Below are positions 1 through 7,378 of a stretch of DNA of 16,150 nt, piece after piece. The translations under genes were made by a program, and so were the position numbers. The DNA is taken from NCBI GenBank assembly GCA_903821415.1, contig CAIJLF010000137.1, forward strand, positions 1 to 16,150, given 5' to 3'. Numbering within the stretch: the stretch's first letter is position 1; each line of letters begins with the position of its first letter. Origin of the DNA: an uncultured bacterium (lineage in GTDB: Bacteria; Patescibacteriota; Minisyncoccia; Phycocordibacterales; UBA9973). The notes beneath the pieces are model-generated. The model searched no databases, was not told where the DNA came from, and worked only from the letters and a program-made list of their open reading frames with translations.

Positions 1-1286
1 CAATACACCAACTGCATTAACAACAAATGGATTTACAAAAACAGGATATACATTTGCAAGTTGGAATACTATCGCTATCGGTGGAGGAACTACATATCTA
101 AATGGAGCAAGCTACACAATCGGTGCCGCTCCTGTAACTTTGTATGCTCAGTGGACGATCAATCAATATACATTCACAGCAGTTCCTGGTCTTGGAACTC
201 TCACATGTAATGGAGGAGCATGTGCCGCTAACTACAATTATGGAACTTCACTTTCAATGAGTGCAACATCAGTACCTGGATACACCGTAGCGTTATCATC
301 TACAGGTACAGCTAACGGTTGTGTCAGTGCAGGAGGTGGTGCAGGATTAGCTGCAACTTGTACCGCTGTAATTCCAGCAGGTAACACAGGAGTCACTGCT
401 ACATACACACCTATTTCATATACATATACATTTGATAGTAATGGAGCTACAACAAATGCATCACCAACTTCTGTCACACAAAATTATGGAACAGCTATAT
501 CAACACCAACAGCTCCTCTTAAAACAGGATCTACATTCTCTGGATGGTCTCCAGTAATTCCAGCAACAATGCCAGTAGGTGGGGGAACTTCAACTGCACA
601 ATGGACAACTAATTCATACCTAGTTACTTTCAATGGAAACACAAGTGATGGTGGTTCAACCACAGCACAATCATTGATCTTCAATACACCAACTGCATTA
701 ACAACAAATGGATTTACAAAAACAGGATATACATTTGCAAGTTGGAATACTATCGCTATCGGTGGAGGAACTACATATCTAAATGGAGGAGTATATTCGA
801 TAGGGGCAGCAGATGTAACTATATATGCACAGTGGACAGTTAATCCATATTCATTCACAGTTACTCCTGGTGTTGGTGTTCTAACTTGTAACGGAGGATC
901 TTGTGCTTCTTCATACAATTACGGAACAGTACTTTCAATGAGTGCTACATCAGTTCCTGGATACACCGTAGCGTTATCATCTACAGGTACAGCTAACGGT
1001 TGTGTCAGTGCAGGAGGTGGTGCAGGATTAGCTGCAACTTGTACCGCAACTATGCCAGCTGGAGCTACAGGAGTCACTGCAACATACACACCTATTTCAT
1101 ATACATATACATTTGCAGGTAATGGTGCAACAACTGCAGCTGTGCCTGCTTCTGTCACACAAAATTATTTAACAGCTATTACTCCTCCAACAGCACCTCT
1201 TAAAACAGGATATACATTCGCATCATGGTCTCCAGTAATTCCAGCAACAATGCCTGTAGATGGAGGAACTTCAACTGCACAATGGA
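1..1286 (+). repeat. 681-bp in-frame tandem repeat inside the surface-protein gene
   Basis: Bases 1-605 recur at 682-1286 at a constant offset of 681 bp (227 codons). Bases 1-107 match 682-788 exactly, and a block of about 90 bp starting near 275 matches the one near 956. The intervals between these blocks are clearly diverged, giving a mosaic. A third, shorter match links 141-163 with 1503-1525 (23 identical bases), where the third set of domains begins. Confidence 0.9.
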
Positions 1287-3061
1287 CTCCGGATAATAAT
1301 ACAATCGTGTTCGATATTAACGGTGGTAATAGTGGTACTATGTCTAGTCAAACAATAGCGACTGGTGCATCTGCTAATTTAACACTGAATTCATTTGTAA
1401 AAACAGGATATTCATTTGTAGGATGGGGAACAGACTCTGGAGGGCCGGTAGTATATACAAACGGAGGGTCTTATATTATGGGAACTGACTCTAGTTATAC
1501 TCTGTATGCTCAGTGGACGATCAATACATATATACTTACAACCATAAAAGCAGGAGGCGCTGTCGGTTCTCTAAGTACATCACTAGGAGGTATTAGTGGA
1601 TGTACGACATCGTGTGTCTCCACCCCAATAGCTTGGAATACTGTCGTAGTAGTCACAGGTATTGCAGCTCCTGGGTATGCTATGAAGTTCTCTGGATGTA
1701 CTATGACAGGAGGTGGTTTGGGTAACAGTGCTACTTGTTCCTTTAGTATCACATCTCCGACGACAATTACAGTTACTTATGTGGCTCCTCCAACAGTTGA
1801 TATACCTACTGCTAGTAGTATTACTATGATTTCTGCTCAGATTAATGGTAATATAACAGCTTTAGGATATGAAGATAATAATGAGAGAGGAATTGTTTAT
1901 GCTGCAGTATCTCACTCCGTAAATCCTGGAAATGTTCCTCCGACGAGTACTTCGTACGCTACTTCGATAAAAGAAAATGGAACTTTTAGTTCAACAGGAA
2001 CATTTCCAACATCTCCGTCGGATCCACCATCATTTAGTATTACTGGGTTGGATGAAAGTAAGATTTATTACGTTCGTGCCTATTCTCACAATCCTACTGG
2101 AGGATATTCATATGGAGATGAGGTTCAATTTACAACCTTAGCCTTTCCTACTATAGATCAATATGCTTATAAGATATTCTCAAACACATATACATTAAGT
2201 TCAGACATAGCTTTGTCTGAACAAAATACACCTATTTCTCTTGATGGTCTGAATACTCCATTTCAGCTAAAAATGCTTTTGCGTTTGAATGCAGCAGGAA
2301 CGAGTCTTCCTTCGCAGGCTGGAAGATTTAAATTACAGTATGCTACGAGACCACTTTGTAATATATACTCAGACATAACAGCAGATACTCCGATTGCGTT
2401 TTATAATAATACACATATAGATCCTGCAACTGTGTCGTATACTAGTGCTTCAGATCCAACTAGTACAAAAAATATAGTGTCTCAATCATTTATTCAAACA
2501 GCTACAGCCTTTACTAACTCTTTAGCTCCTGTTTCTGCTGATCAAGATGCACAATGGTCTTTCGGATTATACGACAAAGCTGGCGCCGATGAAACTTATT
2601 GTATTAAAGTTGTAAGAGAAAATGGTACACCTCTCAATTCATATACTGCAGTTCCTGAGATTACAACACACTTCAAAAATTTCGGAGGAGTGGGAAGTAT
2701 AGAAGCTACAGGGGATACAGGTCCTATAACTCCAGGAGGTACTGGTCAACACGGAGGTAGTACTTGTCCAGTAGGTGCAGAAGCTCAATGTTGTGACGGG
2801 ATAGATAATAATGGTAATCTATTAATTGACACTGCAGATCCAAATTGTCACTCGGATCTTAATAAAGACAATCCAGCTTCATATCTTCCAGGTTGGACTT
2901 CTGAATCAATTCCACAAACAACAACAGGGGGAGGAGGAGATCAAGGTGGTGGTGGTTCTATAAGTTTCTTATTCAATAAAATATATTCAATTTTCAAATG
3001 GATACCTTTAAATATAAATCCTAGTCTACTACTAGGTATGGCGGGTAATATCTTTAAATAA
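2..3061 (+). CDS. Large secreted InlB-repeat/FN3 surface protein, 5'-partial
   Basis: The frame is open to the left edge (first whole codon at base 2), so the N-terminus and any signal peptide lie outside. The first possible start inside, a TTG at 140, falls within a repeat and is not a real start. Repeats alternate between InlB B-repeat (Listeria-Bacteroides) units with GYxFxxW and YAQW motifs and disulfide-prone units with paired Cys (LTCNGGSC, GCVSAGGGAG...TC). Two full sets span about 1-1286 and a more diverged set about 1287-1780. Next come an FN3-like domain (about 1785-2143), a beta-rich domain ending in a TYCIKVV...YTAVPEITT stretch (about 2145-2680), and a Cys-flanked CDGIDNNGNLLID motif (2789-2848) resembling MopE-type metal-binding motifs. 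A Gly-rich linker and a hydrophobic tail follow. No LPXTG is visible. By family this should be an extracellular adhesin or envelope protein; the ligand is unknown. Confidence 0.85.
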   Translation, partial: NTPTALTTNGFTKTGYTFASWNTIAIGGGTTYLNGASYTIGAAPVTLYAQWTINQYTFTAVPGLGTLTCNGGACAANYNYGTSLSMSATSVPGYTVALSSTGTANGCVSAGGGAGLAATCTAVIPAGNTGVTATYTPISYTYTFDSNGATTNASPTSVTQNYGTAISTPTAPLKTGSTFSGWSPVIPATMPVGGGTSTAQWTTNSYLVTFNGNTSDGGSTTAQSLIFNTPTALTTNGFTKTGYTFASWNTIAIGGGTTYLNGGVYSIGAADVTIYAQWTVNPYSFTVTPGVGVLTCNGGSCASSYNYGTVLSMSATSVPGYTVALSSTGTANGCVSAGGGAGLAATCTATMPAGATGVTATYTPISYTYTFAGNGATTAAVPASVTQNYLTAITPPTAPLKTGYTFASWSPVIPATMPVDGGTSTAQWTPDNNTIVFDINGGNSGTMSSQTIATGASANLTLNSFVKTGYSFVGWGTDSGGPVVYTNGGSYIMGTDSSYTLYAQWTINTYILTTIKAGGAVGSLSTSLGGISGCTTSCVSTPIAWNTVVVVTGIAAPGYAMKFSGCTMTGGGLGNSATCSFSITSPTTITVTYVAPPTVDIPTASSITMISAQINGNITALGYEDNNERGIVYAAVSHSVNPGNVPPTSTSYATSIKENGTFSSTGTFPTSPSDPPSFSITGLDESKIYYVRAYSHNPTGGYSYGDEVQFTTLAFPTIDQYAYKIFSNTYTLSSDIALSEQNTPISLDGLNTPFQLKMLLRLNAAGTSLPSQAGRFKLQYATRPLCNIYSDITADTPIAFYNNTHIDPATVSYTSASDPTSTKNIVSQSFIQTATAFTNSLAPVSADQDAQWSFGLYDKAGADETYCIKVVRENGTPLNSYTAVPEITTHFKNFGGVGSIEATGDTGPITPGGTGQHGGSTCPVGAEAQCCDGIDNNGNLLIDTADPNCHSDLNKDNPASYLPGWTSESIPQTTTGGGGDQGGGGSISFLFNKIYSIFKWIPLNINPSLLLGMAGNIFK

Positions 3062-3067
3062 AATTAA

Positions 3068-3418
3068 ATGAAAAAACGTAAAGTTATAAATGTAATAGTG
3101 ATATATATACTTATCGTAGCTGTATGCTTCGGAGGATACTTTTATTATAAAATACATAAATTCCAAAATACACCCAAAGATGTAAAGGAAGAAGAGGTGA
3201 GTAGTGTGATATCACAAGTCTCCAATCTCTATCTTTTCCCTTCAGGAGAGAGTCCTACTATCGCAACTGTCTCTGATCCTTTGGCTCTGAAGGGTCAAGC
3301 ATTCTTCAATTCTTCAGCAGTGGGTGACAAGGTCCTCATCTTCTCTAATGCAGGCAAGGCGGTGCTCTATCGTCCAAGCATAAATAAAATAATTGAGATA
3401 TCTTCGATCAAAAAATAA
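3068..3418 (+). CDS. Small single-pass membrane protein with conserved LIFSNAGKAVLYRPS-type tail
   Basis: This is a 116-residue protein. A basic N-terminus (MKKRK) precedes one membrane segment (about residues 7-27), so the remainder probably faces outward. After a charged linker comes a compact region containing YLFPSGESPTIATVSD, then GQAFF, GDKVLIFSNAGKAVLYRPS and NKIIEI. From memory this matches a short protein family without assigned function that is common in CPR genomes. The ATG lies 6 bp after the surface-protein stop, so the two genes are probably co-transcribed, and a strong hairpin follows. No Shine-Dalgarno is visible, but the A-rich bases before the ATG resemble the other starts here. 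The neighbour suggests a role at the envelope; the biochemical function is unknown. Confidence 0.8.
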   Translation: MKKRKVINVIVIYILIVAVCFGGYFYYKIHKFQNTPKDVKEEEVSSVISQVSNLYLFPSGESPTIATVSDPLALKGQAFFNSSAVGDKVLIFSNAGKAVLYRPSINKIIEISSIKK

Positions 3419-3440
3419 ATTGATTTATAATTTAAGAATG

Positions 3441-3475
3441 ATAACGCATTTTCTGCAGAGCAGAAAATGCGTTAT
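3441..3475. terminator. Perfect 16-bp hairpin ending the surface-protein unit
   Basis: Arms 3441-3456 and 3460-3475 are exact reverse complements with a 3-nt loop (AGA). The T-run after it is short and interrupted, so termination is inferred from position, between the end of one unit and the sigma-factor promoter. Confidence 0.75.
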
Positions 3476-3486
3476 TTATGATAAAC

Positions 3487-3514
3487 TTGTATTTTTATTA
3501 TATTATGTTATAAT
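3487..3514 (+). promoter_or_regulatory. Promoter of the sigma-factor gene
   Basis: TTGTAT (3487-3492), a 16-bp spacer and TATAAT (3509-3514), with an extended -10 TG at 3506-3507. The predicted transcript has a leader of about 35 nt before the ATG at 3556. Confidence 0.7.
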
Positions 3515-3555
3515 ATTTTGGAATAATCATTGTAAACAATTTAAAATAAAGAATC

Positions 3556-4416
3556 ATGAGACAACTAAAGATTACGAGATCGATCACGAGCAGGGAAAGT
3601 CCTTCCCTGGACAAGTACCTTCAAGATATAGGTAGGGAAGGACTAATCACAGCCGATCAAGAGGTGGAGCTCGCTCATCGGATAAAGAACAACGACCAAG
3701 CTGCACTGGAGAAACTAATAAGATCAAACTTGAGGTTTGTCGTATCAGTTGCTAAACAGTATCAGAATCAGGGGTTAAATTTACCTGACCTGATAGGCGA
3801 AGGGAATGTAGGTCTTATCAAAGCTGCACAAAAGTATGATGAGACACGAGGATTTAAGTTCATCTCTTATGCAGTGTGGTGGATTCGACAGTCGATACTT
3901 CAGGCTATTGCTGACCAGTCGAGACTAATCCGTATGCCATTAAACAAGGTAGCGATATTGGTCAAGATAAATAAAGCAACTTCGAAGTTTGAACAACAAG
4001 AACAGAGAAGCCCTGCACCAGAGGAACTCGCAATAATCTTAGACGTTCCATTGTTTATGATCAATGAAACATTGATTGCTTCTAAAAGATCATTTTCTAC
4101 GGATGCACCTTTTGTAGAAGGGGAAGAAAATAGCCTGCTTGATGTATTGGAAAATAGTTCTCCTTCGTCAGACAATATTCTAACAGAAGAGTCTCTATCT
4201 TTTGAGATCGACAGGCTTCTAAAACATGCCTTGACTGAAAAAGAAGAACAAGTAGTAAAAATGTTTTTCGGTATAGGCTATCAGGAAATGACTTTAGACG
4301 AGATGGCTCCAATCTTTGGTCTGACACGGGAAAGAGTTCGTCAGATAAAGGAGAAAGCAATAAGGAAAATGCGTCATAAGACGCGTAGTAAAGTACTTCA
4401 GACTTATCTAGGTTAA
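3556..4416 (+). CDS. rpoD: RNA polymerase sigma-70 factor (primary type, Bacteroidota-like)
   Basis: A 286-residue sigma factor that directs core RNA polymerase to promoters. Region 1.2 is at about 16-48, region 2 at 54-124 (RFVVSVAKQYQNQGLNLPDL, YAVWWIRQSILQA), region 3 at about 128-205, and region 4 at 218-272 with the 4.2 helix-turn-helix (MTLDEMAPIFGLTRERVRQI). Region 1.1 is absent. The start MRQLKIT.SIT.RES.SLDKYLQ.IGRE and the phrases QNQGL.LPDLI, FISYAVWWIRQSILQA and DAPFVEGE.NSLLDVL are those of Bacteroidota RpoD. Most other bacteria, including the usual CPR form as I know it, have GRGL.FLDLIQEGN and FSTYATWWIRQAI. The gene has its own promoter and terminator. Of 20 Arg codons, 12 are AGA/AGG and none is CGC, unlike the exporter genes next door. 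Sigma-70 membership is certain; the transferred origin is inference. Confidence 0.95.
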   Translation: MRQLKITRSITSRESPSLDKYLQDIGREGLITADQEVELAHRIKNNDQAALEKLIRSNLRFVVSVAKQYQNQGLNLPDLIGEGNVGLIKAAQKYDETRGFKFISYAVWWIRQSILQAIADQSRLIRMPLNKVAILVKINKATSKFEQQEQRSPAPEELAIILDVPLFMINETLIASKRSFSTDAPFVEGEENSLLDVLENSSPSSDNILTEESLSFEIDRLLKHALTEKEEQVVKMFFGIGYQEMTLDEMAPIFGLTRERVRQIKEKAIRKMRHKTRSKVLQTYLG

Positions 4417-4428
4417 ATAAAAAATATG

Positions 4429-4459
4429 GGCGGTATTTGCGAAGCAAATACCGCCTTTT
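4429..4459 (+). terminator. Rho-independent terminator after the sigma-factor gene
   Basis: A perfect 12-bp stem (4429-4440 with 4444-4455), loop GAA, followed by TTTTATTATT. It lies 12 bp after the sigma-factor stop. Confidence 0.9.
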
Positions 4460-4474
4460 ATTATTGTGAATAAA

Positions 4475-4483
4475 TGATATAAT
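4475..4483 (+). promoter_or_regulatory. Extended -10 promoter of the FKBP-exporter operon
   Basis: TGATATAAT at 4475-4483 is a consensus extended -10. No good -35 stands at the right distance, which is usual for extended -10 promoters. The leader before the ATG at 4524 is about 35 nt and A/T-only in character. Confidence 0.65.
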
Positions 4484-4523
4484 GTCATTGTATTATTTTA
4501 TTATTATTTAATTTTCCTAAATT

Positions 4524-5105
4524 ATGAAAGATCAAAATGGGAATATAGGTGTTATCGTTTCATTTGTTATTGTAGCTGGGCTTATTGGGTTCGTTATTTA
4601 TTCACTTATGCATCAAACCATAAAGGAGAATCCTTTAGATGGTATTAAAAGTGTAGATACAACCACAGTTAGTACTCCAAAAGCTGCAACAGACAACGTC
4701 ACAACACCACAAACACAAAAAGATATGGAACCAAATAAAAATGTTCGATTATTAAAAGATTTTACTCCAGTTGCTAGTACTCCAAAGTTAGAGATAAAGG
4801 ATATAGTAGTCGGTAAAGGGGCAGAAGTAAAAGCTGGTGGTACAGTCACAGTACATTATACAGGTGCAGTAGCTGCTACAGGCGCTATCTTCCAGTCTTC
4901 AAAAGATGGAGGGACACCTGTTACATTTCCACTCGCAAATGTTATCAAAGGATGGACTGATGGTATACCTGGTATGAAGATAGGTGGTACTCGTCGTCTT
5001 ATAATACCTGCAGCAGAGGCTTATGGTGCGACACCTCCACCAGGCTCAGGAATTCCTGCAAATGCAGACCTCGTCTTTGATGTCGATCTAATCTCGATTC
5101 AATAA
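4524..5105 (+). CDS. Membrane-anchored FKBP-type peptidyl-prolyl cis-trans isomerase
   Basis: A 193-residue protein. One membrane segment (about residues 9-29) is followed by a Thr/Pro/Lys-rich linker to about 87 and one FKBP domain (about 88-193). FKBP motifs are visible in order: VHYTG (Tyr112), IF at 122-123, VIKGW (140-144), GMKIGGTRRLIIP, AYG (Tyr167) and IPANADLVFDVDL. The active-site Asp that normally follows Phe (FDSS in the family) is Gln124 here (IFQSS), which may lower or alter isomerase activity. The domain should lie outside the cytoplasmic membrane and speed proline isomerisation of exported proteins. It is the first gene of the exporter operon, 4 bp before the adaptor gene, suggesting it helps fold exported substrates or the exporter itself. 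That link is inference. Confidence 0.92.
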   Translation: MKDQNGNIGVIVSFVIVAGLIGFVIYSLMHQTIKENPLDGIKSVDTTTVSTPKAATDNVTTPQTQKDMEPNKNVRLLKDFTPVASTPKLEIKDIVVGKGAEVKAGGTVTVHYTGAVAATGAIFQSSKDGGTPVTFPLANVIKGWTDGIPGMKIGGTRRLIIPAAEAYGATPPPGSGIPANADLVFDVDLISIQ

Positions 5106-5109
5106 TATT

Positions 5110-6654
5110 ATGAGAGATAAAATAAAATCATTTTGGTCAATATATAAAAAAAAGAAGCGAACGTGGATACTCATCGCTCTCGTAATTGTCGTTGCTAGTT
5201 ATTTTATTTTCAAAACACCAGCTAGTGTAGCGAATACTGTCACAGACATAGCTAAAATTTCAGACTTGAAAGAGACAGTCTTAGCTACAGGCCAAGTTGT
5301 ATCAAACACTGATTTGAGTTTAGCTTTCAATAGTGCAGGTATAGTAAAGTCATTGAAAGTAAAAGTAGGAGATAAGGTAGTCTCCGGACAAGTCTTAGCA
5401 ACATTAGACCAAGGGACGGAGCAAGCAGCTCTTACTAGTGCTCGTGGGTCTCTCGCAGCAGCACAGGCTCAGTTGAAGAGGATCATCGAAGGTGCAACAA
5501 ATGAAGAGATATCTTTATCAGAGATAGCACTAACAAATGCAAAGCGTGACTATGACAATGTAAAAAACGCACAAGATACTTTAGTTAAAAATGCATATGA
5601 TAATATGCTCAATTCTTCTCTGGAAGCAATACCAAAGAATGGTACGAGTGACTATGTAGCTCCTGTTGTAAGTGGTACTTACAATCTAGGGAAAGAGGGT
5701 GTTATCAGTCTAGCTTCATATTATAGCCTAAGTGGTACTAGCTTTACTGCGTCAGGATTAGCAGTCGGTGGAGGTATCAGTAACACTATCATAGCTCAGC
5801 CTATAGGTGATTCAGGCTTATATATCAAATTCCCAAACAATATAAATATCAACGTTAATGATTGGATTATAAATATTCCAAATAAAAAAGGAGCAAGTTA
5901 CTTGTTGAATTATAATGCATATCAATCAGCTCTAAAGGCGCAGCAGTCCGCTCTATCTTCTGCACAGTCAGCTGTAGACCAGAGAACTGCTGAGTTGGCT
6001 ATCAAGAAGTCGAGAGCTCGAAGTTCAGATATCGACTTGGCCAATGCAAATATTCTATCGGCTCAGGGTCAAGTAGAAGGAGCTCTCTCTCGTTATAACG
6101 ATACTATCATTTCTGCTCCGGTTCCTGGAACTATAACTAGTATCGATATTAAGATAGGAGAGCAGGCTGTCCCACAGAAGAGTGCTATAGTATTGCAAGA
6201 TGTTTCAAACATTTATCTTGAGACAAATATAAATGAAGCAAACATAGCAAATCTAACTGTTGGTATGCCAGTAGAGATAACTTATGATTCTTTCGGGACA
6301 GAAAAAGTTTTTAAGGGTAATATTACAAAGATTGACCCATCTTCTACTTTAGTGTCTGGCGTAGTTAACTATAAAGTAACAGCAAGCACAGAACAGCTCC
6401 CAGAGATCCGTCCAGGTATGACTGCAAATATGACTATTAAAGTAAAAGAGAAGAATAGTGTTCTATCTATACCATCACGTGCGATAGTTACTGACGATAA
6501 AGGTAGTAGAACAATAAGAGTCATAACAAACACTCGTACTAAAAAGTATAAGTCAGTTCCTATCGTAACAGGTATAGAAGGTGACGGAGGAATGATAGAA
6601 GTCATAAGTGGTCTTTCAGTAGGTCAAGAATATATCATTTTAATTAAAAAATAA
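5110..6654 (+). CDS. MacA/HlyD-like membrane fusion (periplasmic adaptor) protein
   Basis: A 514-residue adaptor for the ABC exporter encoded just downstream. One N-terminal membrane anchor lies at about 19-35. The biotinyl-lipoyl-like domain is split into halves at about 60-100 (SAGIVKSLKVKVGDKV) and 335-365 (ISAPVPGTITSIDIKIGEQA). Between them a coiled coil runs up at about 103-170 and down at about 267-330. A beta-barrel domain (about 366-440) and a membrane-proximal domain (about 441-514) follow. Where adaptors normally have a short hairpin tip, this one carries a Gly/Ser/Asn-rich insert of about 95 residues (172-266) that looks beta-structured. In diderms the tip meets TolC; a CPR cell is not expected to have TolC, so the insert may replace that contact. 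The stop is 1 bp before the ATPase start. Family assignment is firm, substrate unknown. Confidence 0.9.
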   Translation: MRDKIKSFWSIYKKKKRTWILIALVIVVASYFIFKTPASVANTVTDIAKISDLKETVLATGQVVSNTDLSLAFNSAGIVKSLKVKVGDKVVSGQVLATLDQGTEQAALTSARGSLAAAQAQLKRIIEGATNEEISLSEIALTNAKRDYDNVKNAQDTLVKNAYDNMLNSSLEAIPKNGTSDYVAPVVSGTYNLGKEGVISLASYYSLSGTSFTASGLAVGGGISNTIIAQPIGDSGLYIKFPNNININVNDWIINIPNKKGASYLLNYNAYQSALKAQQSALSSAQSAVDQRTAELAIKKSRARSSDIDLANANILSAQGQVEGALSRYNDTIISAPVPGTITSIDIKIGEQAVPQKSAIVLQDVSNIYLETNINEANIANLTVGMPVEITYDSFGTEKVFKGNITKIDPSSTLVSGVVNYKVTASTEQLPEIRPGMTANMTIKVKEKNSVLSIPSRAIVTDDKGSRTIRVITNTRTKKYKSVPIVTGIEGDGGMIEVISGLSVGQEYIILIKK

Positions 6655-6655
6655 A

Positions 6656-7378
6656 ATGTTAATAGAACTTAAAAATATAGTTAAGAATTACGACAATGGT
6701 GGCGTGATCACTAAAGTCTTGCGCGGTGTAAACTTATTAGTAGACGAAGGAGAGTTCGTTGCTATTATGGGTCCTTCTGGTTCTGGTAAGTCTACTCTAA
6801 TGCATACTATCGGATTTTTAGATCGTCCTACGACAGGCGAGTATCTTTTTGATGGAGAGAATACAGAAGGCTTCAATGATGACGAGCTAGCTCGAATAAG
6901 AAATAATCGCATTGGATTTGTCTTTCAATCTTTCAATCTTCTGCCTCGCACGACTGTTTTAGACAATGTAATGCTACCTCTTCTATATAGTGGAACAAAA
7001 GTAGATTATGAGAGTCGTGCAAAGAAAGCTCTTGAAGCCGTAGGTCTAGGAGAACGTCTAGACTTTATGAGTAATCAGATATCTGGTGGTCAGAAGCAAC
7101 GCGTAGCCATAGCACGCGCTCTCGTCTGTGACCCTAAGGTTATCTTTGCTGATGAACCGACAGGTAACTTAGACTCAAAGAGTGGAAGTACTGTTATGAA
7201 TATATTGGAAAAGTTAAATCAAGAAGGCCGTACTATCATACTCGTCACTCACGACAAGCAAGTGGCTCTCCATGCAAATCGCATAGTGACTATTCGCGAT
7301 GGTGAGATAGTCTCTGATGTTCTAGTCCCTGAGGGAGAGAGAGTTCACTCAAAAGAAATTAAAGATGATGAAGAATAA
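6656..7378 (+). CDS. MacB/LolD-type ABC transporter ATP-binding protein
   Basis: A complete 240-residue ATPase that powers the exporter from the cytoplasmic side. Visible motifs: Walker [10 protein letters not shown] (39-47), Q-loop [10 protein letters not shown] (Gln91), signature [15 protein letters not shown] (142-156), Walker [14 protein letters not shown] (Asp166, catalytic Glu167) and the H-loop His199 in LVTHD. The DEPTGNLDS sequence and the insert around residues 70-85 place it in the MacB/LolD/FtsE group, which acts by mechanotransmission. It begins 1 bp after the adaptor stop, and its last 14 bases overlap the first permease. Its Arg codons are mostly CGC/CGT, the local norm. Confidence 0.95.
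   Translation: MLIELKNIVKNYDNGGVITKVLRGVNLLVDEGEFVAIMGPSGSGKSTLMHTIGFLDRPTTGEYLFDGENTEGFNDDELARIRNNRIGFVFQSFNLLPRTTVLDNVMLPLLYSGTKVDYESRAKKALEAVGLGERLDFMSNQISGGQKQRVAIARALVCDPKVIFADEPTGNLDSKSGSTVMNILEKLNQEGRTIILVTHDKQVALHANRIVTIRDGEIVSDVLVPEGERVHSKEIKDDEE

Noticed and set aside
140..142. TTG at 140 as the start of the surface-protein gene
   Set aside because: The frame is open to base 2, and the upstream codons repeat those at 682-820, so the gene begins before the window.
1..1286. CRISPR-like array from the regular repeats
   Set aside because: The repeats are long, in frame, and encode InlB-type protein domains.
238..1752. Several minus-strand ORFs of 79-144 codons opposite the surface-protein gene
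   Set aside because: They mirror the protein repeats, have low-complexity Val/Pro/Ala translations and no start signals; they are shadows.
2957..3058. Sortase or PEP-CTERM type anchor at the end of the surface protein
   Set aside because: No LPXTG or PEP motif and no basic tail after a clear membrane helix; only a mildly hydrophobic ending is seen.
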